Positions 27,815 through 36,334 are shown, counted from the first letter of the stretch. The stretch: 64,000 bases of DNA from RYN-230 sp036509255 (GCA_036509255.1 DATCFY010000058.1:67100-131099), one strand, 5' to 3'. A program made the numbers and translations. The notes: generated by a model not told the origin, from the letters alone.

Positions 27815-27909
27815 TTAGCGGCGGAACCACTCCTTCCGCAACTCTTCGACCATGGTGCGCAGGACCATGGCGTGCGCGGGGTCAGTGTCGCGCCGAGCCG
27901 GGAGAACCG
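27815..27909 (-). other. Possible 3' coding remnant
   Basis: On the minus strand a frame ends PARRDTDPAHAMVLRTM then VEELRKEWFRR and TAA. Its charge pattern and third-position G/C use look like the C-terminus of a real protein. No complete gene can be built upstream because the PPOX gene occupies that DNA in another frame. It may be a relic left by rearrangement, or chance. Confidence 0.2.
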
Positions 27910-27959
27910 GCCGCCGGCGCCGCAGGGCTATAGCCGGAGGGTAACCAGGACCAGCTGGG

Positions 27960-28397
27960 TCAGCCAGGCCCGGCGGCCCAGCCGGTCCAGCGGGCGACCT
28001 GGATGCTGATCACCGGGCCGCCCGGGGGGTGCGCGCGGTACTGCTGGTAGCGGCCCGCCAGCAGCGCGAGGGCCGGGGCCATCGCGGCCGGATCGTCCAG
28101 GATGGTGGCGTGGCCGTCCGCCCGGACCCACCACAAGCCGTCCCAGTCGTCCTGGTACTCGTCGGCGAGCACGGCGACCTGGGGGTTCGCGGCGATGTTC
28201 CGCAGCCGCCGCAGGTCGGTGGTGCTCTTGGGCTTGCTGTCCACAGCGCTGTAGATATGGTCCCCGTGTCCTGGATCCGGGCCCACCGCAAAGGTGAACG
28301 GCACGACGTGCGGGCGCCCGTCCGGGCCCGCGGTGGCCAGCCGGGCCACCGGCACACTGGCGAACCGCAGCCGGGCTTCCGCGACGTCCAGCCTCAT
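27960..28397 (-). CDS. PPOX-class probable F420-dependent oxidoreductase, Rv0121 family
   Basis: A 145-residue split-beta-barrel flavin/deazaflavin-binding protein. The N-terminal RFASVPVARLATAGPDGRPHVVPFTFAV is the standard cofactor-binding start of the PPOX/FDOR-B fold, and NIAANPQVAVLADEYQDDWDGLWWVRADGHATI and ISIQVARWTGW match the Rv0121-type subgroup. Start ATG 28397 (MRLDVAEARL) has AGGA about nine bases upstream. Members use F420 or bind heme/flavin; the substrate is unknown. A truncated second copy of its 3' end lies at 25009-25083, evidence of duplication and loss. Confidence 0.85.
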   Translation of the reverse strand: MRLDVAEARLRFASVPVARLATAGPDGRPHVVPFTFAVGPDPGHGDHIYSAVDSKPKSTTDLRRLRNIAANPQVAVLADEYQDDWDGLWWVRADGHATILDDPAAMAPALALLAGRYQQYRAHPPGGPVISIQVARWTGWAAGPG

Positions 28398-28562
28398 GGC
28401 CCCATCCTGTCGCGCCCCGCCCGCCCGCACGCGGCCAGCCCGCCTCGCCCCGCCCGCCGGGGCCCCGCTCGCCCACGCCAGCGGAGTCCCCCGGTACGGG
28501 ATACTGGGCCGTCGGGCGGCACGCCCCCCGTAATCCATCACGTGTGAAGGGCCAAGCAGACA

Positions 28563-30143
28563 GTGTCAGGCGAGGACAGCACGAGCAGCACGACCAGCGG
28601 CCCGGCGGCGGATACCGGGTCATCCGAACCAGGCTCCCCGGCCAGCCGGACCGACGTGCTGGGCGAGATCCGGCGGCAGCGGATCGACAAGGTTCACCAG
28701 CTCCGCGACCAGGGCATCGACCCGTACCCGCCCGACGCCGTGAACCGGGTCAGCATCTCCCGCGCCCGCGAGATCGCCGACGGTGAGCCCGCCACCATCG
28801 CCGGGCGGATCATGCTGCTGCGCCCGATGGGCAACCTCACCTTCGGCCTGCTGCACGACGAGACCGGCGACATGCAGTTCATGATCTCCAAGCGGGACCT
28901 GCCCGAGGATCACGTCCCGGGCTACAAGGCCCTCACGAAGCTGCTCGACATCGGTGACTTCGTGGCGGTCGAGGGATACCGGCTGCAGACGAAGACCGGC
29001 GAGCTGTCGGTCGGCGCGCGCAAGGTGACGATCCTGACCAAGTCACTGCGGCCGCTGCCGGACAAGCACTCGGGCCTGACCAACGAGGAGATCCTGCTCC
29101 GCAAGCGGTACCTGGACATCCTGCTGCATCGCGAGATCCAGGAGATGATCTACGCCAAGGCCCGGTTCTGGCGGTCCATGCGCCGTTTCCTGGAGGACCG
29201 CGGCTTCATCGAGGTGCAGACCCCGGCCCTGGAGCTGACCACCGGCGGCGCGGACGCACGCCCCTTCGTCGCGCACCACAATTACCTGGACACCGACGTC
29301 TGCCTGCGCATCTCCATGGGCGAGCTGTGGCAGAAGCGCCTGCTGGTCGGCGGGCTGGAGCGCACCTTCGAGATCGGCCGGCAGTTCCGCAACGAAAACC
29401 AGAGCCGCGAGCATCTCAATGACTACGACCAGATGGAGTTCTACTGGGCGTACGCCAACTACGAGACCGGGATGCGCCTGGTCGAGGACCTGTTCCTGCA
29501 CGTGATCAGCGAGACCTTCGGCACCCTGTCCTTCACCCTGCACCGCAACGGCCGGGAGTACCAGGTCGACCTGGGCGCGGACTGGGCGCGCTACGACTAC
29601 TACGAGACGATCAGCCAGATCCTCGGATTCGACGTCCAGTCCGCCACCACGGAGAAGCTGGTCGCCACCATCGACGACCTGGGCCTCGTGGTCGACCGGC
29701 AGGGCCTGAACCGGGCCCGGGCCATGGACACGCTGTGGAAGCACTGCCGCCGCAGCCTGTCCGGCCCGGGTTTCCTGATCAACGAGCCGCTGGAGGTCTC
29801 CCCGCTGGCCAAGGGACGTCCGGACCGGCCGGGCATCGTGGAGCGGTTCCACGTCGTCGTGGCCGGGAGCGAACTGGGCAACGGGTACAGCGAGCTGAAC
29901 GACCCGCTGGAGCAGGCCCGGCGGTTCGAGGAGCAGCAGCGGATGCGTGAGGCCGGCGACGCCGAGGCGCAGATGCCCGATCCCGAGTTCGTCGAGGCGC
30001 TGGAGTACGGCATGCCGCCGGCCTGCGGGTTCGGACTGAGTGAGCGGGTGTTCGCGTTCTTCATGGACAAGAGCGTCCGGGAATGCCAGATCTTCCCGCT
30101 GCTGCGGCCCCTGGACCGCGACGGCAGCGGGGCTGCTGGCTAG
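28563..30143 (+). CDS. lysS: Class II lysyl-tRNA synthetase, divergent type
   Basis: Charges tRNA(Lys). The 526-residue protein has an unstructured Ser/Thr-rich leader (about 1-30), an OB-fold anticodon domain (TIAGRIMLLRPMGNLTFGLLHDETGDMQF), and a class II catalytic domain: motif 1 around RRFLEDRGFIEVQTPAL, motif 2 RTFEIGRQFRNENQSREH, motif 3 CGFGLSERVFAFF. Motif 2 continues LNDYDQMEFYWAYANYE instead of the usual HNPEFTxxExYxAYADY, and motif 3 has Glu-Arg rather than Asp-Arg. It therefore belongs to an unusual LysRS lineage and may be a second copy. Its TAG stop shares the palindrome CTAG with that of the convergent esterase gene. Confidence 0.85.
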   Translation: MSGEDSTSSTTSGPAADTGSSEPGSPASRTDVLGEIRRQRIDKVHQLRDQGIDPYPPDAVNRVSISRAREIADGEPATIAGRIMLLRPMGNLTFGLLHDETGDMQFMISKRDLPEDHVPGYKALTKLLDIGDFVAVEGYRLQTKTGELSVGARKVTILTKSLRPLPDKHSGLTNEEILLRKRYLDILLHREIQEMIYAKARFWRSMRRFLEDRGFIEVQTPALELTTGGADARPFVAHHNYLDTDVCLRISMGELWQKRLLVGGLERTFEIGRQFRNENQSREHLNDYDQMEFYWAYANYETGMRLVEDLFLHVISETFGTLSFTLHRNGREYQVDLGADWARYDYYETISQILGFDVQSATTEKLVATIDDLGLVVDRQGLNRARAMDTLWKHCRRSLSGPGFLINEPLEVSPLAKGRPDRPGIVERFHVVVAGSELGNGYSELNDPLEQARRFEEQQRMREAGDAEAQMPDPEFVEALEYGMPPACGFGLSERVFAFFMDKSVRECQIFPLLRPLDRDGSGAAG

Positions 30144-31639
30144 CGGATCCCGTCCCAGCGCACGCGCTCGGCGGCGGCAGGGTCATCGGCGGCGTGCAGG
30201 GTCTCGCCGAGCAGGCCGGTGGTCCGGCTGACGGTGTCGTACGCGGCCCAGCCGGGGTCCCCGCTGGTGATGAAGTCCACCCACACCTGGTGGGCCTGGT
30301 TAGCGACGGCCTGTGCAGGCGTATCACCGATCAGGGGATGGACCTCGTCGCGGGTGATGGTGTCGAACACGAAGGGAATCTCGGCGGCGTGGCACGCTCC
30401 GAGCCGGTGGTTGGCTTCGGGCCGGGGGTAGTCGAACCGGTAGAGCCACGTGCGGTCGGCCCCCGATGCGGCCCGGGCTTCGGCGACCCGGATGGCCGGG
30501 ATGCGGAAGAACCAGTCGGTCACCACGGCGGCCATGATGTCGCCCGCGCTGGCACCAGGCCGGTTGCCCCGGTAGACGGCCAGGTCGTCCGCGGACAGCC
30601 CGTACGCGCCTGCGGCGGCGGCCAGCGTCGGATCGTCGATGAGGTCGATAGTGGCCGGAGCGACCAGGAACAGTCGCGCCTCGTCGCGATTCGATCCGGC
30701 CAGCAGGCGAACGTGGCGTCCTTGTCCTGCGGCGATAGCGGTCATCGGCGCTTCCGGCAGGACCGAGCCATCGACGGCGGGCGCAAACGGCAGCAGGCTC
30801 AGCGCCAGCGGTCCCCACCGGGCCGGATCGGGAGCGGTCTGCACCTCCACCACCAGGTCTGATGCGGCTCGCACGAACTTCTCCAGCGGAACCGCCTTGA
30901 TCTGGTCCCGGTCAGCCGGCACGCCGAGCGCGTCGGCGAGGTAGCCGCCCACCATGCGAGCCGCATCCTGGGTGAGCGTGTGGGCCGCGGCACCGCTTTG
31001 CGTGATGGCCTGGGCGAACAAGCCCTCGGCGAGCGGCATCCCCAGCAGTGTCGTGACGCTCATGGCCCCGGCGGATTCCCCGGCGACGGTGACGCGGGCC
31101 GGATCACCCCCGAACGCGGAGATGTTGCGCTGCACCCACCGCAGCGCCGCCAGCTGATCGAGCAGGCCGAGATTGGCGATGCCGTCGCCGAGGAACAGGA
31201 ACCCCTCCGCCGACAGCCGGTAGTTGATGGTCACGCACACGACGCCGTCGCGGGCGAACGCCGCCCCGTCGTACGCGCCCACCGACCCGGACCCGTTCAT
31301 GAACGAGCCGCCATGGATCCACACGAGCACCGGGAGCCCGGCGGAGCTGGTGTCGGGGGTCCATACGTTGAGGTTCAGGCATTCCTCACCGGGGATCACC
31401 ACCTCCGGGAACAGCGTGGCGTACTGCGGCGGGTAGTCGCCCTTAGGCACGGTCGGGCCGAACCTGGTCGCGTCGCGTTCGCCGTCCCACGCGCGGGCGG
31501 GCTGGGGCGGCCGCATCCGGTCCGGGCCGAACGGGGGCGCCGCGTAGGGGATGCCGAGAAACGCTGAGACACCGGACCCGATCTGGCCACGGATGGTCCC
31601 GTCCCTGAGGCGGACCACCGGGTGCGTCATCTCACTCAT
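30140..31639 (-). CDS. Carboxylesterase type B
   Basis: A 499-residue alpha/beta hydrolase of the carboxylesterase/lipase B family. The oxyanion-hole motif VLVWIHGGSFMNGSGS and the EECLNLNVWTP signature are present; the nucleophile is Ser189 in VAGESAGAMS, the acid is Glu in GSNRDEARLF, and the His is in GACHAAEIPFVF. No signal peptide, so cytoplasmic. ATG 31639 (MSEMTHP) has GGAG seven bases upstream; ATG 31651 is an alternative. A TetR-type regulator is divergent 105 bp away and probably controls it. Natural esters are unknown; family members hydrolyse p-nitrobenzyl or carbamate esters. Confidence 0.9.
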   Translation of the reverse strand: MSEMTHPVVRLRDGTIRGQIGSGVSAFLGIPYAAPPFGPDRMRPPQPARAWDGERDATRFGPTVPKGDYPPQYATLFPEVVIPGEECLNLNVWTPDTSSAGLPVLVWIHGGSFMNGSGSVGAYDGAAFARDGVVCVTINYRLSAEGFLFLGDGIANLGLLDQLAALRWVQRNISAFGGDPARVTVAGESAGAMSVTTLLGMPLAEGLFAQAITQSGAAAHTLTQDAARMVGGYLADALGVPADRDQIKAVPLEKFVRAASDLVVEVQTAPDPARWGPLALSLLPFAPAVDGSVLPEAPMTAIAAGQGRHVRLLAGSNRDEARLFLVAPATIDLIDDPTLAAAAGAYGLSADDLAVYRGNRPGASAGDIMAAVVTDWFFRIPAIRVAEARAASGADRTWLYRFDYPRPEANHRLGACHAAEIPFVFDTITRDEVHPLIGDTPAQAVANQAHQVWVDFITSGDPGWAAYDTVSRTTGLLGETLHAADDPAAAERVRWDGIR

Positions 31640-31657
31640 GCGTCTCTCCATTGCGAC

Positions 31658-31679
31658 GTTTGGCTGAACTGGTGCAAAC
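31658..31679. promoter_or_regulatory. Candidate operator between the carboxylesterase and its regulator
   Basis: GTTTG and CAAAC are inverted arms separated by 12 nt within the divergent gap, 19 bp upstream of the esterase ATG. The symmetry is short, so this is a weak candidate for the adjacent TetR protein. Confidence 0.3.
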
Positions 31680-31744
31680 TGTCTCTCAGCGGTCCTCGTC
31701 ATGTCAAGGCCGCCGATCCGCCACCGGAACAGGAGCCAGCCCGG

Positions 31745-32380
31745 ATGACCGTCCGCCGTCCGCGCCCGGGTACCCCGCTGCAACGCCAGCTCGCCGGGGC
31801 CGCGGCGCGGCCCACCGCGCTCGACGCCTTCCGGGTGGCCCGGCGGACCTTCCTCCGCGGTGACCGCATCGACATGCAGGCCCTCGCGCGGGCCCTCAGC
31901 GTCGACCGGGCGACCCTGTACCGCTGGGTCGGCTCCCGCGAGCAGCTGCTCAGCGAGGTCCTCTGGTCGCTGATCGACCCCACCATCAGGAACCTCCGGA
32001 AGGCCTGCGGAAACGCCGGCCCGCCGGCCGCGCCTGAGCTGTCGCCGGCCGCGGCGGTGATCACCGGCACGGTGCGGGACGTCATGGCCAACCCGGGCAT
32101 GCAACGCTTCCTCGACCGCGAAGGGGAGCTGGCCCTGCGGCTGCTGACGACCAAGGCCTCCGGCTTCGAGAACCGGCTGATCAGCCTGATGCGTGAACTC
32201 GTCGAGGAAGAGGCCGCGGCCGGGCGCCTCACCGCGTCGGTCCCCCTCGACGATCTGCCTTACGTGCTGGTCCGCATCATGGAGTCCTACATCTACCTCG
32301 GGCTCATTACCGGTGAGCACCCCGATCCCGACCGCGCCGCCAGGGTCATCAGCGCACTTCTTCCGGCCGGCCCGGGCTGA
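31745..32380 (+). CDS. TetR-family regulator, QsdR-like
   Basis: A 211-residue regulator. The DNA-binding part (FRVARRTFLRGDRIDMQALARALSVDRATLYRWVGSREQLLSEVLW) has the TetR helix-turn-helix, with the variant LSVDRATLYRW seen in QsdR-type regulators, which also share the C-terminal GFENRLISLMRELVEEEAAAGRL segment. Start ATG 31745 (MTVRRPRP) has GGAG at about 9 bases; the upstream extension is unlikely. It is divergent from the carboxylesterase and overlaps the convergent MFS gene by 32 bp at its 3' end. It probably represses the esterase in response to a small hydrophobic ligand. Confidence 0.85.
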   Translation: MTVRRPRPGTPLQRQLAGAAARPTALDAFRVARRTFLRGDRIDMQALARALSVDRATLYRWVGSREQLLSEVLWSLIDPTIRNLRKACGNAGPPAAPELSPAAAVITGTVRDVMANPGMQRFLDREGELALRLLTTKASGFENRLISLMRELVEEEAAAGRLTASVPLDDLPYVLVRIMESYIYLGLITGEHPDPDRAARVISALLPAGPG

Positions 32381-33581
32381 CGGCCTGCCGCTGCATGTTC
32401 CGCACCTCGGGCACGAGGAGCACGGCGGCGGTGAGGAGCACGACGAGGATGGCCCCCGCGGCCAGGACGGCTGAAGTGCCGTACGCACCGGCCAGCGGGC
32501 CCGCGACCACCGTGCCGACCGGGGCCAGGGCGAAACTGCCGAGCGCGTCGTACGACGAGAGCCGGGACAGCATGGCGGGCGGGATTTCCTGCTGCATCGT
32601 CGTGGCCCAGTTCACGCTGAACACCTCCACGCTCGCGCCGGCCAGAAAGGCGGTGGCCGCGATCACGGGCACCGGCAGGGGCACGGCCAGGGCCAGGAAG
32701 AACACGGAATCGGCGGGCACGGCCAGGCTCGCCACCAGCAGCATCCGGCGCGGCCGGAACCTGATCATGACGAACCCGCCGAGGACGGCCCCGACGCCCT
32801 GGGCCGCCAGGATCAGTCCCCAGCTCCGGGCCCCGCCGAGGTGAGCGTCCGCGACGAGCGGGCCGAGCACGCTCTGGGTGCCGGCCAGGACTGCGACGAC
32901 GAAGGCGAACTGCGCCACGATCACCCAGAGCCAGCGCCGGGAGATGAAGTCGCGCCAGCCCTCCCGCAGCTCGTGGAGCAGGCCGGCCCTGGGCACCGGC
33001 GGCAGGGCGGGAAAACGCATGCCCGCGCGCAGCGCGCCGGCCACGGCGAAGCTCACCGCATCGGCGGCCAGGCCCCAGCCCGGCCCGGCCAGGCCGACCA
33101 GGACACCGCCCAGCGCCGCGCCGCCGATCTGGCCGCTGTTGCGGCCGATCCGGTCCAGGGCGTTCGCTGGCGCGCGCTGGTCGGCCGGCACCGTGTGCGG
33201 CAGCAGGCCCTCCGACGCCGGGAGGTAGAAGCCGGTGCCGATGCCGCGCGCGGCGGCCAGGACGGCGAGTTCCCAGACCCGGGCGTGGCCGGCCAGCAGC
33301 AGGACCGCCGACGCCGCCTGGGCCAGGGCCTGGAGCGCGTTCGCCGCCACCATGACCTGGTGGCGGGGCAGCCGGTCCGCCACCACGCCGCCGAGGAGCA
33401 GGAAGCCGATGAGGGGAACCAGATACGCTGCGGCGACGTACCCCACGTCGCTGGCGGAACCACCGATTCTCAGGACCGCGAACGGCAGCGCCACGGTCGC
33501 CACCGCGGTCCCGCCCGCCGAGATGACGTCGCACGCGAGCAGCAGCCGGAAGTTGCGGCTCCGCAGCGGCCCAGGGGACAT
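32349..33581 (-). CDS. MFS exporter, EntS/MefA-like (MFS_3 group)
   Basis: A 410-residue protein with about 12 transmembrane segments. The start SRNFRLLLACDVISAGGTAVATVALPFAVLRIGGSASDVGYVAAAY and GVVADRLPRHQVMVAANALQALAQ are typical of the group that includes EntS (siderophore export) and MefA (macrolide export). ATG 33581 (MSPGPLRSRN) follows GGAGG at a rather long 12-base spacing; the frame continues another 27 codons. It converges with, and overlaps, the TetR gene. No siderophore genes are near, so the substrate is unassigned. Confidence 0.82.
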   Translation of the reverse strand: MSPGPLRSRNFRLLLACDVISAGGTAVATVALPFAVLRIGGSASDVGYVAAAYLVPLIGFLLLGGVVADRLPRHQVMVAANALQALAQAASAVLLLAGHARVWELAVLAAARGIGTGFYLPASEGLLPHTVPADQRAPANALDRIGRNSGQIGGAALGGVLVGLAGPGWGLAADAVSFAVAGALRAGMRFPALPPVPRAGLLHELREGWRDFISRRWLWVIVAQFAFVVAVLAGTQSVLGPLVADAHLGGARSWGLILAAQGVGAVLGGFVMIRFRPRRMLLVASLAVPADSVFFLALAVPLPVPVIAATAFLAGASVEVFSVNWATTMQQEIPPAMLSRLSSYDALGSFALAPVGTVVAGPLAGAYGTSAVLAAGAILVVLLTAAVLLVPEVRNMQRQAVSPGRPEEVR

Positions 33582-33712
33582 GGTCAGGGATCGCCTCCGG
33601 CGGGCGAGGTGTCGATTAGGGGGCTTCCTGTTCGTCGTATCAGGTGCAGGCCAAGCCGCCACCCCGGCCGGCCAAATTGCCGGGAACGCAGCAGGATAGA
33701 GGGGGCATCGGA

Positions 33713-34339
33713 ATGAAGTCCGACGAAATCTGGAAGCACATCCATGCTGAACGGGCCGAGATGGCGGACACCTGGACCACGCTGTCCCCCACTCAGTGGG
33801 GGACCCAGTCCTGGTGCCAGGGCTGGTCAGTCCAGGACACCGCCGGCCACATCCTGGCTGCCGCCGAGCAGACCCCGGTGAACTTTTACCGGGAGCTGAT
33901 CTCGGCGGGTTTCCGGTTCAACGTCTTCACCGACCGGGGGGCCAGGAAGCTGGCCGTTATCGGCCCGGATGAGCTGGTCCGCCGCCTGCGGGCGCGAACC
34001 TCGACCACTAACCACCCGCCCGCTCCCGTGCTGGCCATGCTGGGCGAGATCGTCGTGCACGGCCAGGACATCCGGCGGCCGCTGGGCCTCAAGCACCGGC
34101 CGCCGGAGGCCGCCCTGACCGCGGTCGCCGATGGCTGGAAGAACTCAAATCTCCTGATCGGGGCGAAGCGGCGGATCAGCGGCCTGCGGCTGCGGGCCAC
34201 CGACACTGGGTGGGCCCACGGCGACGGCCCTGAGGTCTCCGGTTCGCTGCTCTCGCTGATCCTGGCCATGACGGGACGCAAAGCGGTTCTCCCCGACCTC
34301 ACCGGCGACGGTGTCGCCGAACTGGGGAGCCGGGCCTGA
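33713..34339 (+). CDS. DinB-like/maleylpyruvate-isomerase-type protein (TIGR03083 family)
   Basis: A 208-residue protein of the mycothiol-dependent DinB superfamily. The four-helix N-terminal part reads EIWKHIHAERAEMADTWTTLSPTQWGTQSWCQGWSVQDTAGHILAA, with the family's conserved Trp-Ser-Val-(Q/R)-Asp-x-x-x-His; a second His is in EIVVHGQDIRRPLG, together forming a likely divalent-metal site. Members are thiol transferases or isomerases that use mycothiol in actinobacteria. The ATG has GAGGGGG seven bases upstream. It is transcribed away from the MFS gene and has no clear partner; substrate unknown. Confidence 0.8.
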   Translation: MKSDEIWKHIHAERAEMADTWTTLSPTQWGTQSWCQGWSVQDTAGHILAAAEQTPVNFYRELISAGFRFNVFTDRGARKLAVIGPDELVRRLRARTSTTNHPPAPVLAMLGEIVVHGQDIRRPLGLKHRPPEAALTAVADGWKNSNLLIGAKRRISGLRLRATDTGWAHGDGPEVSGSLLSLILAMTGRKAVLPDLTGDGVAELGSRA

Positions 34340-34380
34340 GCTCACCCGCAGTGGGCCGGGCACGCCCAGCCCCCGCTCGG

Positions 34381-34899
34381 TCAGGGCGGCGCAGCGACGG
34401 GGACGATCCGGGCAGAGACCAGCTGGCCGTGCTGGATGTCCAGGACACCGACGGTGCCCTGGGGCTGGCGGCGGCGGTCGGTGGGCGAACCGGGGTTGAA
34501 GATCCGCTGCCCGTTCCCGCCCGGGTGGGGTCCGGGGCCGGAGTCGAGCGGGATGTGCGAGTGGCCGAAGACGACTAGTTCCGCGGCGGAGAACCGGCGG
34601 CGCATCCGGGCCGGGCGGCCCGCCGCCGGGCCAGAGTCATGGATCATGGCCACGCGGAGCCCGCCCAGGTCCAGCTCCAATGTGTCCGGCGCGCCCCAGG
34701 CGGCGACGTCCGGGCCGTCGTTGTTACCCCGGACTGCCCGGACCGGGGCGTAACCGGCCAGCTCATCCAGGACGCCCGCGGTGCACACGTCGCCCGCGTG
34801 CAGGATGAGGTCCGCGCCGCGCAGCTGCTCCGCGACCGCGGGCGGGCAGGACCGCCAGCGGCGCGGCGCGTGCGTGTCGGACAGCACGATCACCTTCAC
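34381..34899 (-). CDS. Small metallophosphoesterase (YfcE/MJ0936 type)
   Basis: A 172-residue dinuclear-metal phosphodiesterase. All metal-ligand motifs are present in order: SDTHAP (Asp8/His10), LHAGDV, RGNNDG, a lone His in MIHDSG, and GHSHIP, followed by IFNPGSPTDRR. Related enzymes cleave phosphodiesters such as cyclic nucleotides or p-nitrophenyl phosphodiesters in vitro; the physiological substrate is unknown. It is divergent from the polymerase-led cluster, and the 154-bp gap contains a TetR-type palindrome. Confidence 0.88.
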   Translation of the reverse strand: MKVIVLSDTHAPRRWRSCPPAVAEQLRGADLILHAGDVCTAGVLDELAGYAPVRAVRGNNDGPDVAAWGAPDTLELDLGGLRVAMIHDSGPAAGRPARMRRRFSAAELVVFGHSHIPLDSGPGPHPGGNGQRIFNPGSPTDRRRQPQGTVGVLDIQHGQLVSARIVPVAAPP

Positions 34900-34969
34900 G
34901 GGCCCATCCTGCCCGGTGCCGTCCTCCCCGGCGGCAGCCAGGGCTCACGGCCACACCGCCTGCATTTTC

Positions 34970-34983
34970 TTGAACGTGTTCAA
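34970..34983. promoter_or_regulatory. TetR-type operator upstream of the LigD-polymerase gene
   Basis: TTGAAC-GT-GTTCAA is a perfect 14-bp dyad fitting TNNAACNNGTTNNA, the form recognised by KstR-like TetR regulators. It is 71 bp upstream of the polymerase start and 71 bp from the divergent phosphoesterase start. The arm spacing of GAAC/GTTC is 2 bp, not the 4 bp of an SOS box. Confidence 0.55.
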
Positions 34984-35053
34984 AATTGCTGACCCCGCCC
35001 GCGCCGGCGGCGCGGGCCGCGACCTGGCCAGGAGGGGCGGTTATGGTGACGCC

Positions 35054-36334
35054 ATGGCCGATCGCAAGGAGATCATCGAGGTGGCAGGCCACGAGGTGGC
35101 CATCTCCAATCCGGGCAAGGTCTTTTTCCCGCGCACCGGGCACACCAAGCTCGATCTGGTCCGGTACTACCTCAGCGTGGCGGACGGGGCCATGGCCGGC
35201 ATCGCGGGACGGCCCATGGTGCTCAAGCGCTTCGTGAACGGCGCGGAGGGCGAGGCGTTCTTCCAGAAGCGGGCGCCGGAGTCCCGGCCACCCTGGATCG
35301 ACACGGTGGAGCTGCGCTTCCCGTCCGGGCGCAGCGCGGTCGAGGTCGTCCCCCGGGACGCCGCCACCCTGGCCTGGGCGGTCAACCTGGGCTGCATCGA
35401 CCTCAACCCGCATCCGGTCCGGGCCGACGACCTGGAGCATCCCGACGAGCTGCGGGTCGACCTGGACCCGGTGCCGGGCGTGGAATGGCCGCAGATCCTC
35501 CAGGTGGCGCTGGTGGCCCAGGGGGTGCTGGCCGACTTCGGGCTGGCCGGCTGGCCTAAGACGTCCGGCTCCCGCGGCTTTCATGTCTACGCCAGGATCG
35601 AGCGACGATGGGACTTCCCGCAGGTCCGGCGGGCAGCCGTGGCCCTGGCCCGGGAGGTGGAGCGACGGGCCCCGGACCTGGCCACCGCCAAGTGGTGGAA
35701 GGAAGAGCGGCACGGCGTGTTCGTGGACTACAACCAGAACGCGAAGGACCGGACCGTCGCCTCGGCGTATTCGGTGCGGCCCACCCCGGATGCCCGCGTC
35801 TCGACGCCGCTGAACTGGGACGAGGTCGCCGACTGCCGTCCGGACGCGTTCACCATCGACACCGTGCCGGAGCGTTTCGCCCGGCTGGGTGACCCGTGGC
35901 GGGGCATGGACGAGACGGACGGCTCGCTGGAACCGCTGCTCAGCCTGGCCGAGCGGGACGAGGCCGCCGGGCTGCCGGATGCGCCGTGGCCGCCGCACTA
36001 CGACAAGCAGGCCGGTGAGCCGCCGCGGGTCCAGCCGTCGAAGCGGCGGACCGCCGGACGCCGCCAGTCCACCATGCCGCTCATCGAGGTGGCCCGCGCC
36101 GCCACCAAGGACGAGGCCATGGCCGGGCTGGACCGCTGGAAGGACCGGCACCCGGCGGTGTGGCCCTACCTGGAGCCGGCCGATGTGCTGCTGGACTCGA
36201 TGCGCGGGCGCAGCTCCACCTGGACCCGGATCCGGCTGAACCTGCGCCACGTGCCCGAGGCGGAACGGCCGCCGCAGGAGGAACTGGAAGTCGACTACGA
36301 TCCGTGGGCCCGGGACGGGGGGGCGCCCGGGTGA
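35054..36334 (+). CDS. Stand-alone LigD-type polymerase/primase (PolD-like)
   Basis: A 426-residue archaeo-eukaryotic primase-fold enzyme related to the polymerase domain of LigD, which adds nucleotides at double-strand breaks. The start GHEVAISNPGKVFFPRTGHTKLDLVRYYL is the LigD-pol hallmark; the catalytic Asp pair is in RVDLDPVPGVEWPQI, SGSRGFHVYARI carries the nucleotide-binding His, and STPLNWDEVADCRPDAFTIDTVPERFARLGDPW closes the domain at about residue 295. The remaining 130 residues (KRRTAGRRQS..., then ADVLLDSMRGRSSTWTRIRLNL) are an extra C-terminal part. Neither ligase nor nuclease domain is attached, and no ku gene is nearby. ATG 35054 has AGGAGGGG rather far upstream. The first paralogue gene follows 33 bp later. 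Confidence 0.88.
   Translation: MADRKEIIEVAGHEVAISNPGKVFFPRTGHTKLDLVRYYLSVADGAMAGIAGRPMVLKRFVNGAEGEAFFQKRAPESRPPWIDTVELRFPSGRSAVEVVPRDAATLAWAVNLGCIDLNPHPVRADDLEHPDELRVDLDPVPGVEWPQILQVALVAQGVLADFGLAGWPKTSGSRGFHVYARIERRWDFPQVRRAAVALAREVERRAPDLATAKWWKEERHGVFVDYNQNAKDRTVASAYSVRPTPDARVSTPLNWDEVADCRPDAFTIDTVPERFARLGDPWRGMDETDGSLEPLLSLAERDEAAGLPDAPWPPHYDKQAGEPPRVQPSKRRTAGRRQSTMPLIEVARAATKDEAMAGLDRWKDRHPAVWPYLEPADVLLDSMRGRSSTWTRIRLNLRHVPEAERPPQEELEVDYDPWARDGGAPG

Noticed and set aside
34970..34983. LexA/SOS box in front of the LigD-type polymerase
   Set aside because: Gram-positive SOS boxes have GAAC and GTTC four bases apart; here they are two apart, which fits a TetR-type site instead.
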